Of a stretch of 64,000 bases of DNA, positions 12,501-24,500 are shown piece after piece (positions within the stretch are counted from its first letter, which is position 1; each line of letters begins with the position of its first letter). A model generated the notes under the pieces. That model was not told the origin of the DNA and did no database searches. It saw only the letters and a program-made list of their open reading frames with translations. A program made the translations under genes and the position numbers. This DNA is from Eutrigla gurnardus (Eukaryota > Chordata > Actinopteri > Perciformes > Triglidae), in contig OY741283.1 in NCBI GenBank assembly GCA_963514095.1, positions 3,738,042-3,802,041 on the forward strand. The letters are read 5' to 3'.

Positions 12501-15500
12501 AACTGAATAAAGCTCACTGACAACAAACAAAGCTCTCTAATTAAAAAGGTTATATCCTGTCAAAAAAAAGGCTGTTTCTCAGGAGGTTATGTGTTGGACC
12601 GTTTCCTAGGCAAGAAAAAGTCTCATAAAACCTCATTAAAGTTATTTTTAATTAAGTAATTTCACTTTTAGTACAGGTCAAACAAACAAGATATACCATT
12701 TTCTAACCCAAAAAAAAACAACATTATTTTTTATGATCATATTCAAATCGTACACAGTAGAATGCAATGCAATTAAATCCACATTTAACCGACCATTTAG
12801 AGTTTGGCTCGGGGAGCTTTACAGCTGGGTTTCAGCGGTTTGCTTAAGGACACAGAGCCAGGGGTTTGAACTGCCAACCTTATGATTAAAAAGTAAAAAT
12901 TTGGACCCCCCCCCCTATTTACAGTCATGGAGCTTTAAGCTAACATAGCTAGCACAAATTAGCAGGAATATTCTTCTTCTTCTTCATCAATATTTCAACG
13001 TCCATTTTAATGCTGATGATACAATGTTATGTGGAAGGCTCCAGTCCGGCCGAGGCCCCGCCCCAGTCCCGTCTTCACGTTTTAAAGTGCTTTCCAATAA
13101 TCATCCCATAATCACAGACTCTATTAAACACTGTACGTGGCGTTCTCCAGCTCCACCAGCTCCACCGACTTTCCTGCCATTAACACTTTAAACGGCGCTC
13201 ACACCAATCTTACTGCCTCGTACCGACAAATAAATGGAATCTGTCTCGATGGCAGAGTTTCAGTCGAGATTAATATTCAATACTTGACTTTAAAATTAAA
13301 AAACCAAATGAGGCTTCTTGTATCAAATTAAAGGTCGTCCGTCTCCTTCTAGCCGTGAAACTATTACGCAATCAACCTTAACGTCTGTCCTTGATTATGG
13401 AGACGTTCTGTATTGTCATGCCGCCTCATCAACGCTTCAGTGTATCGTCGTGCATCGCCCTTCATCACAAATGACACATTTTGGACTTCTCTGCATCACA
13501 CGGATGAACGGACCTCCTTACGGCCGAGAAAAAAAATAGCCATCTCATGTCATTCATTTATAAAGCTCTATTGTTGAAGTATCTACCGTCCTTTTAACAA
13601 CCTTTTAAATGGAATGAACCGCAAACTAGAGTCTTGCATTGCTCCGGGAGATTTTAAAGCTTTATTAACTGATGATTAACTGTTTTTAATTCCTTGCTTA
13701 TTGGTAATTGTGTTGCTTGGAAAAAAGATATTAATCTCAATGAGGCTGCCGATTAAATAAATGAATAATAATAGACCGCTAGCCTTATATTGCGTGCATC
13801 CTTTGTTCTAGTTTACTATCCTTCAGTTCAGCATGAAGACATCAGTGTGATGGTTTACTTTGTCGGATAGGGACTTGCTGGAGGATGCAGGGGGGTGTAG
13901 ACCTGCATGCAATATAAGACTGCTTCCCTCTGTGTCGTGTATTAAAGCCCGAACCAACCAATTCGACAGAGGCTTCTCTAAACTCTAAACTCCCATCACC
14001 GCCGCAGCACTTGAAGGCAGCAGACCAGGAGTGTTCAACTTGATTAGCCGGAGCGATGCTTTTTAAGAATGGCCGGCGTCGGCGGTGGGCCTGACAGAAT
14101 GACATCAATAATCATTTAGATTACCGACTTGCGTTGAGAATATTAAGTGACGAGCTGGCACCAGAACAGGCAGAGGGGAGAGGAAGTCTGCCAGAGTTCC
14201 ACTAATACTAGTGGAGTAAAAGTCAAAGGACAGTTTCTGCTTTAAATTAATGTAGTTGGTAACTGTTGGAGACTTTATACAGAGCTGGTAATACACTAAA
14301 ATAAGCTACAAGCAAGTGTCAATGCAATGCAAATATGAGGATATGTTAATTAATTCTACATACTTGAATAACAGCTCTACCGCGTCAAAGGGTCATGTGA
14401 CTCTCCAACATTTGACTTTTCTCACTTTTTGCTCCCAAACTTTCATTACAATACTAAATAACGTCTAATAGAGAACCCGCTGCTTTAAATGACCCAAAGC
14501 ATTTTCTTCCCGTTTATAATTTTCACCGCAATAGTTCACTGGTGGCAACTATCGACAGAAGTGCTTTTTAAATTTCTCCCGAGACCTATTAAGCAGCAGC
14601 ACCCCTCTACTTTGTGCATTAGGATACAGACGCTCAAAGCTGCTCCTTCTAAATTGATACGGGTTTAATTAAAAAATCTATACATCGGACCACTAGGCCA
14701 TAGTTTTTAGTGTCATCTCGCCTCACACTCTTCTCCCAGCCGCCGCGCTGCTGTCCACTCCTGCATCTTTAATTCCAGCGAGGCAATTCTCGGAGGCTTT
14801 TCTGTATAAAACCTCTGCATGACATCTAAGCGTTATATATTATATCAACTGCTTCTGCATTCTTGCTGCTACACTTCCCTTTAAAGTCTTCTGTATTGTG
14901 AGTATTCTCCAGTGAAGGGGAACATGTGAGGGGTGTACAGCTTAAAGAGGAATTCAAGTGAAATTCTTCACATGTAATTGGAGTGGATCTTCTTAGAATG
15001 TAGTGCAACACGGACCTCCCCAAGCTAAAAGCTGCACATTGACTGATGGATGGATGTCGGGTATTATTTCTTGGTCTAGCTTACGGAAGCACACTTCATA
15101 TTTTGTTTTACAGCAAGGAAGGATGATTGGATTCTGATATATTTGTTGTATTATTATTTCATTGACTATAAGGGGGGAAACACCTCTACTAATTGATTAC
15201 ATTAAAAGGTAGTGAAAGAATGTACTTGTGCTGGTGTAAAGTGAGGTAGAGCACGAATGCAGCCCCAATGATCCCTGGGGTCCAGGATTCCACTTTTGCC
15301 AAGTTTCAGGAAAATAAAACCATAAAGTGTCCGACAATATGATAAAGGACTTAAAATTGGGGGGAAAAAAACAGCGTTTGAGATGCAAGAGCAGCTTATC
15401 CCCTAACCTTATCTCTAAGAACCACAATTACTCCAGGCTGCTTTTCCATATCGGTGGTTCATTTGTTAACACCTCATCTGATCAAACACTGAAGCTTCCC

Positions 15501-18500
15501 CAAGATGTGCAAAGAATTTAAATGTGTTTACCCCAAAATTTGGATAAATGGTGAATTACCTTCATTTTTAAAACGCTTTTCAGGCACTTTACACCACATT
15601 CCCCCGTTCACACACATCCATACACTGATGGCAGAGGAGCCGCCTGCCCATCAGCATCTTATCTCATCGGAGTCCTGTCTGATTCAGTATTTGACTTTGG
15701 TGAGTTGTTGCAGATATTTCACCTTGAATTTTCCCCTCAAAAGGACAAACACATTGGCGTGACAACGCTGGTCAATATCATAGAGTGCTTTCCAGTTATG
15801 GTAACAAATTAATAAGTCTGACAGCAAGTTCATCATTACTTCAAATCCAGTTAGTCCCTCACTTCCTGGGAGTTGACTGCAAAACAGCACTTAATAACCT
15901 TAAGTATTCAATATATTGATTGATGAAATTTTCTGTTCATGAATGTTAATGAAGCTGACCTACTTTGAAAGCAGAATAATTCAGCGCTAAGTCCTTGCTC
16001 GAGGCAAACACTTTAACCGCGCTGACATCCAGCAAACTCCCACAGAACTGATGGGTGTTTAACACAATGCTACAATGTACAATCTCTTTAAAAACGTCTG
16101 TAATTGTTATTACAAAGACATATCCTTTACCAACAAGCCCTTTCAGATGTGTCCTTTCAAAACACTTCACCTAGGATTCATGTGAAGCCACATTGACTGT
16201 TTATCTTTTGCTGCAAAAATAAAAAAAATAATTTTGCCATATATTTTGTTTTGAGGACATAACTCTCAGCTCCCATTTTTTTTTTTTATCAGCTTTAGGC
16301 TGGGAGCTGGTGCAGCATCCAAAGACACTGGGAGGGAACGCTGACAGCTCAAAACATCTCACTGTGTTACTTATCAAGCTGCTTTCACCTGGCCTCAAAT
16401 GCTTTTGTTTCCCTTTTTTTTTTTTTTTTAAACCACTGGATGTTATCCTCCGAAATGCACACAACCAATTATAACAGCTGTCATTTTTAAGCAGTCTGAA
16501 GATCTTAGAAGAACGGTCATTTACAGCGCAGTATCTTCTCTTGAAGACAATTTGACATCTTTATTTTCCAAGGGGTGTTTATTTATTTCCGTGGTCAAAA
16601 ATAAGCATGTCTAGGAGGAGAGATAAGGGGATAATTGATGCTCACCTGTTTGCAGAATCTTAAAAAGCCAATGGAGTAGCTCATCCCGCCGAGGCAGCAG
16701 GTACCATACAGACAACTTGATCTGTGAAGGAAATTATGGGCTATTAAGTAAACACTGAGTCATCATTCATATATACACATTTTTTTTTAAATCGACAACT
16801 ATTTTCAGAATCGATTAATGGTTTTATTAATCCCCCCCCAAAATAAATCCTATATATTTCCCTCTCCCATCTTCTGACAATACTGGAGGACAAAATACAG
16901 CAGATTAGCCTTTCCTGAAGAAGCCCTGGTTTCAGCATATGTAATTGCATTTTTTCTAGCTATTATTTGTTTATTTTATTGTTTCTCTAAGTGGTGTTTA
17001 GAGTTTAGGTGGTGGGGGGATTAAATAAACGGGTGAGGCAGATTGGCTCTGCTGGAGGAGTGAGCCTGGAAGAAGCAGAGAGGAAGATGAGGTCCCAACT
17101 CACCCCGAAGCCTACTTGCCAACCCTACTGATTTTCATTGCCCTCTCCCAGTTTCCTTTATGACAAATTGTCCTTTTTGTTATTGGTTTCTGGCACTCTA
17201 CGGCGTGTTCAATAGCCCGACGACAATAAAGCCACACTCACTCACACACCTCGTCCCCATGGAGACGGAAATGGAGAGGACGAAGAGAAAGACATTCTCA
17301 AACAAAATTCCAGATGTGCTGGAAAGAATAATTGCTTTTTCTTAGGGACAGTATTCAAAGGAGAGGGGCATGCATTTTGATAAATCTGCCACATCAGTGT
17401 ACTTATTATTTTGTTATTTCCATCATTTTAAAGTTGCCAAAATACAGGAAATAAACACTACTTTTTGAACATTAATTGGGCTACCTCTTTGAGACAGTTT
17501 TAGTTTAAAAAAAAATGTGTTTACTTTCACTATGTCAAGGTTAATTAGTGAAGCTTTATTATTTTCTTTTCTTCTTGTTAAACGTAGTTGCTTGTAGCTC
17601 TTATTTTAATAGTGCTCCTTTCTTTATACTTGTTTATTTGATTTGAACAGCATCTGCTTCACCTGTTCTTGTTCAAGTACCTTGAAAATAAGATTACTTT
17701 GTTGTTTTATGTAAAACATCTGGTTTATCGTTGCTTCACCTTTCCCAGGGTCATACTAACGAGAAACAACGGCTCACAATCCGGGGGGTCATGGCTGCAT
17801 CGGACCGAGATGCTGTTCAGAGCACTCAAACATCAGACTGAACAAAGCAATATTTCATTACTTATAATGTCTAATTATTCTAATGTGCCCTTGTTTTGCT
17901 TCTTTGGAGGTAGATTACTGATGCTGAAAACACTCAAATACACCGTCATCACTTGAGGATGGATATTCAAATTGAATTTGAGTAACAAATCGGGATTTGC
18001 CTGCAGAGTGAAAGTATTTCCTGTTTTCCTGGTTAATTCCCACAGTGCCGGTGTACATCAGAGGTGTATCATTTAAGCAGTTCACACTTAATTTAGCTTA
18101 TTAACGGGAACATGCCATATTATACTGGAGCTAATATTGCTGTACACTATTAATTAGGAAAGGAGGAGGCTTAATGTGCTGCTAAAATGCCGTGACCATG
18201 TTTCCAACATGCTAACACAACTAGATGTGAGCACGGCGATGATGGCGTGCATACATAAACCATGTGATCTCAGTAATCTACCATGCTGCCGATGAAAACT
18301 TTAACATGCTACACCATTAGTCATGGTATTTGATGTCTATGGATATCCTAAAGGGTGTGCAACATTTTTATTAGTATGTAGAATTTATGCCTCGTCTCCA
18401 GTGGACGGCGTTGAGCAATGCCACCATTTATCAGGGCTCAAGATTAGTGTCTCCAGTGTCTTAAGAACCTGGCAAAGAGCTGCAGCCCTGTGGCTGAGTC

Positions 18501-21500
18501 AGCTATAAAACACGGGCTGTTTAAGGCTGGTCAAAAGCTCAGAGATAAAGGATAAGAGTACAGATTAACAACGCAGTTGTTTATTGCCTGCTGTCTCAGT
18601 GCATTGTTCAAAGCATATGCTAATACAAGGGCTGCAAGATGCTCCTTGAACCCTTTGTGGTTGTAACCCTGAAGACTAAACCATATGGAGTCGAGCTGAA
18701 GATAATATTTAATGCATTTTTAAATCCAGTACTAAGCTGGTATGTACACGTATGAATTGGTATGACATCACTCACTGTATGGGCTTTCCTCGGATCTCTG
18801 ACATGATTGCGCTCTCACCTCCCAGATACTCAAAGGAAAGGCTCAGGAAGTTGTAAATGACGAACGCTGGAACAGAAAGCAAAGTACGTAACCAGACATG
18901 GCGTGACTTTAACTGCAGAATAATGTCTCAAGTATAACTGAATAAAAAAAAAGGTCAAATAATTTTAAAAAAAAGGAGAAAACAGCCACATCACACACAA
19001 AAAAAGAAAAAGTCCTAGATTTTGGAACAATACACGTTTTAGTCCTTACATTAAGAAGCTTCCAAGGGTTCTGTGTCTTGGAAATCTCCTCCTAATCCTT
19101 TGTTGCTATTTAAAGAGGGATTAAATGAAGCTAATGCTGATGGCGTCCAGTCAAGAGAAGGTTCATTATGTTTTAGCCGTAGCCGCCGGTCGTGGTATTC
19201 CAGTCTTCCTGTTTTCTGATGCACTGCACCTATCAATCAGCCACAAAATTGGCCTGCAAACTGGAAACTAATCTCCTGAATAATGTATTTCCTACTTCCC
19301 CCCTTTCTCTAATTACTTGTAACCCATTTTGCATATGATTCACCTTTGCCATTGGTCTTAAAACGTACGATACAAATAAGCAATTAGAGTTGGAATGGAG
19401 GAAAAAAAAGGCAATTAAACTACAACGTACAGAACAGGATTCCTATAATATTTGAAAATCACTGCAGAATTACAAATACATTTGAAAAAAAAGAGAAAAA
19501 AAGTTTTTGTTTTCCCAATTGCAAGCTCGAAGCTCCAAAAACAACTCCTCCCAGAAACGTAACACCTGAAATAATCAGGTCTACCGTCATTAGAACAATG
19601 GCTGGTGTGTGAAACTGGTTTAGTCAGCTTCTTGCCTTTCCTTTCACGGCAGCGATGTAAAATATGACGTTATCAGGCAGATACATTTAAAACGGGGAGT
19701 GCTTTGCGATCCTTACCTTCGTAGCAGTCTCGAACAGAGTCAAAGTAGACGTAGTACTGGTCGTTGCTGATGAAGAGCAGGCTGAGCCAGGAATCAAAGG
19801 CGTAAATTGGCACAATAAACAGGATGCGGATGATGTAGCGCTGCTCGTTGGGGACAGTGTAGGATCGAAGGTGTGTATAGATCTGCAATGAAAATACATC
19901 ACAAAGAATATGAAAAACAATGGAGTTATGAACTAAAACATTTCTGATCACGATGTATGAAAAAAGCCAATCATGTTTTTTCCTATAACACTGACTGAGG
20001 CAATATAAAACGTGTGTGATCAACGTGATATGTCAACTAGAGCTAATGGAAAACAATCAAATATGCGTCCGATCTTGTACCGACTGCTCTGTCCATGTAA
20101 AGATCTATCGCTATGCAACAAGGCCGACGAGAATAAAGAGATTACCCAGCTAATAATTTAAGTTACAAAACATTCTAGCTATAAACTTAGTGGCCACACC
20201 TTAAATTGCACAGATTTAACTTCAAATAAAGAAGATAATACTAATCTGTAGGGGTGTAACGGTACATGTATTTGTATTGAACCGTTTCGGTACGGGGTGC
20301 TCGGTTCGGAACGGAGGCGTACCGAACGAGTTTCCATACGGACATATTAAGTAGAGGACCGCATTTGTGGAGCATGCTGCAGCCGCACATGCGCAGTTGC
20401 GCACACCGCGACACAATAAACAGCAGTAGTAGCGGACGTCATGGCTAATGCCGCTAGCGTTGGCAACAAGCCAGAGTTGGAGGACCCTCCCGCGACATTA
20501 AGGTCTCCCGTTTGGGAACACTTCGGCAAAGCGGTTTGCCGACATTGTTCATGTGAGGTCGGGTATGTTTCTGGCAACGCGTCAAACCTGTTGACGTATT
20601 TGAAACGGCACCACCCCCACGTGAACATCGCTACAACGAGGAGAAAGACGAGCGTAGCGTTAGTGCAAACACAGCTCCCCACCGCATTTAAACAGCCTCT
20701 CCCTGCCCTGTTCAATTTTGCACATCAGATGGAGAAAAGATTTGTTTTTAAAAAAACAGTCTGAGCCTTATTCATGTTATTTAATCTGAGCAACAACTTG
20801 AAACTATTTAGTGTTGCAACTGTTCAATTTTGCACATCAGATGGAGACATTTTTTTAAAGAAACAGTCTGTTATTTTTATTTATTTTTATTTTTATTTTT
20901 TAAATAAATATTTTAAATACTTGTATTTATATTTTTGAGCAGCATTCTAGCTCCAGTGCATGTTCCTACTGTTAAAAGCACAAAAGTAATAAACAACTAG
21001 CACATTTATATTTTGCATTTTGTTTTCTTACTGTACCGAAAATGAACCGAACCGTGACCTCAAAACCGAGGTACCGAGATTTTTGTGTACCGTTACACCC
21101 CTACTAATCTGTGAATACTTTTTTCCAATTTAACCACACACACAAACACAATACATTTATACAACTACTACAATGTCCCCATATGGCCCCTCATAAAAGT
21201 AATGCGGTGCAGCTGACGGCATTTATCGGAATAAACAGAGCATATGGCAGACAATCAGATTATCATTCTTTCTCATGACCTTTAGTTTTATATACAAGGC
21301 TTAGTTTTTAGTAGGGCTGTAACGGTTCATGAATTCGTACCGACCCATCACGACCCATGCAGGACACACAGAATATAGATTGATGCACATAATGTGCCCG
21401 AGTTGCACCAGGAAACTTTGTAGCACCTTTTAGAGGGAGATGTGTTTTAAAAGTGCAGCTAAACTACCCTCAGGGCTCTCAGGTGATGCTGATAGATTGG

Positions 21501-24500
21501 TTGGAAACATCTCAGCAATGTTAACAAATCAAAAACAAAGCTGTTGCAACATAAAGGTTGTGAGGAAATTGCCATGACCTGGCAATGCCTCCGATCCAAC
21601 AATAGATTGTGTAAAACATGGGAGTAGTCTCTGCGACGTCACCCATAGGTTTCTGAAGAGCCAAAAAGTAAAGCCAAAGACACACTATAGCAAATTTTAA
21701 CATGGGAGTCTATGGAGATTGACTCGCTTTTGGAGACAGCCTCAAGTGGCCATTTGAAGAACTGCATTTTCCTCAAATCCACGTTGACAGTTCAACAAGC
21801 AATATGCAACAGAAAATACATCAATAGTTTTTAATATTGCCATTTTAATTTATCCTCAAATCACTTCATATCTGACGAACGCTCGTCATATCTCGTCAAC
21901 TAAACAATTAGCATATTTAACGGGAAACAAATTATTTCCCCAGTCCCTATGCAGACGACTGCGGTCGTACAGCTCTTTAATGCTAATTACCGACCACAGC
22001 TTATTAGGGAATAAGACTATGATGCCACAGACAAGGCAATCATTTTCTAGTAATTACTGATGACTCATTCTTCATAAAGAGACCATTTAAAAAAAAATGA
22101 CTAAGTAACTAAAATTTTCTCAGGCAACCAAGATGCTAACGAGCCATTAGTTGACTAATTGAGTATAAGGAGGCAGACCAAGTAATAACTCACATCGCTG
22201 ACTAATAGATCTCTGAAGGGAAGGAAAACAAAGAACATCAATTCAATTCAATTGATTATATACATTATTTTTCAGCAAAAATACAGACTATTCTCTGGTT
22301 TCAAAATTGTTATGACGTTTTTTGTCTTATATGATAGTTTTTTAGGTTTGGACTGTTGGCTGGGTAAGTATGAAGATATCAGTTTTGGGCTTTACTGTAG
22401 GTAATTCAAATTGCTTGTAGATTACTGATGCACGTTTTATTTGACCAACAGTCCAAAAACCCCAATATATACAGATTAAAATCACAAGTGACACAAAATT
22501 ATAATAATTGTTTATCAAAACTGTGGCGGATTCATTTTCTGCCCATCTGCTTATCACTGCAGTAGTTTCATTTACACTTGGGCTGAATAACAATATTTGA
22601 AGTTTTCAAATGATTTTTGTTGCATTTTAATTTAAAATGTACCATCAGTGGGTCTGAACATTTTTTTTAAATCTGAAAAACTCCATTTGTAGAAGCAGGC
22701 TAAACCACATCCAGAGTCTCTCTCTGCTCTACGCAGCTTGATTAAATGCCTGTTAGAGGCTGCACATTAAAGCCTGATTACTGTGAGGGTGGGTGTGTGA
22801 TGCATTTGGCTATCTCTACATGGGGAAGTGAAGCAGACTGTACACTGATGTCCTCCATTTGCTTGGAGAAGCCTACTACGTCCCTCCAGGCTCCATAACA
22901 CTGACCTGACAGTGATGCATAGTTGTGTGCTGACTAATGGTATAATTAATAAAATCAAGGTCAGCCTTAAGTGTGTGACGTCTGCCCTGACAGCAGGTAG
23001 AGGAACAGGAACCACACTGACAACATAACTTAACTGAATGAGAGGGATGATACGCAGACACAATAACTGTATTCTGCTAATCCCGAACGCTTCGAGTTGC
23101 AAAGAAATAAGACAAATGAGCCACACTTCACATATTCCCGGGCCTGGAAAGCATCAGAGACTTCACAGCAAAGAGGATCTAAGGTCATTGTCCTTCTGTG
23201 TTTAGTATTCAGAAAGTGAATTTAAGAGTCTATAGCAATCCTCCAGAGCCACGTCAGATGAAACACCACCAGCATTGCAACGCTAGTCCTGCAGATCTTT
23301 TTATTCTCCTTGTGTGACAGAAAGGGGATGCCTGTTGAAAAACCTGCTACATTCTCCCCAGCGGTACACTCGTTATTTATTTAGTTAAATTAAAATGTCT
23401 TGTGGTAAGTGTTTGGCTAAACAAGTACTATATCAAAAAAACGATAGAAAGCTATTTGGTGGACACTTTTAACATTAGGATGCAACATGTTGATGCTTTG
23501 TGAGGATGTAACGAAGAACTTTTATTAATTACACTACAAAAAGAGACAGTTATGACTGTGTTAACATAAATATGATCCAGGCGCATGACTTCCAGCCTGA
23601 GGATGCGATATGCATTCATACAACCACTGACTAAAACCAGGAACTGTAGCAGCTGTGCAACATTAAAACCCCACAGCGAACAAGAAAGCAACAGCCCCGT
23701 ACTTTATAACGCTGTAAATACTATCTCAATATCAATTGATTTCCCTGCTGATAATACACTGCGCCGTACCGCTCTCTCAGAGTGATAAAAACCATAATGA
23801 TAAGCAATCATCCGTGCACAGTGGGTAACTCACAAACGCAACAGGAAGCGACGGTTTTAACGGTGGCCTGTATCAAGTCATTTACACTTCCTGTTTCCCC
23901 CCCTACCTCCCCCCCCCCGAGCACGGAGAGAGCACGCTGTGCATTCATCGTCCTCTAATCAGCTAAAGGATTTTTTTTGTTGTTGCCCCCATTTTAATCT
24001 GATAGTAACCCATGACCCCAAGAACAACATTCCCACAATGCAGCGGGGCCAGCGAAAGCAGGAAGAATGATACCTGCCTGGAATACATTATGACTAGATG
24101 AGACAAAGTGCCGGCTGTGAATGTGAAAAGAAGCGCCTCGAGCGGAGACACTGAATCCACCGCACTGTGTGTCACTCCTCAACCATCTGTGTTTGCATGT
24201 ACGTCACTCAGTCAGCTCTGAGGCTGTTTCTCACTATGTGGTGCAGGGATTTCAAGCTTTGTAAATATTCTTGAAGGAGGACTTGGAAAAAAAATGACTC
24301 ACCTGGTGGCACGTTATGAGCAAGGCGGACCAGACGAAGATCCCCGAGAGGCCCTGGGCAGTCAACGTGTTCAGAAACATCTGGTCTTCTATGATCGACC
24401 CGTTGCTCGTTCGAATAATGGTCATGTTGGAGATGTCTGCCTTGTCTGGGAGAATGGGGGCATCCAGGTGAATAATAGAATTATTTTCTGCTGATGAATC

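Larger units (their letters stand above)
19883..24302 (-). other. tmem184a: tmem184a intron 1 (between coding exons 1 and 2)
   Basis: A 4.4-kb intron. It contains the complete hAT at 20249-21103, a hAT end fragment at 21314, and a dispersed fish repeat at 21630-21785. The remaining 22-24.3 kb shows no coding exon; the 119-residue minus frame at 22767-23126 is not recognisable. Confidence 0.8.
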
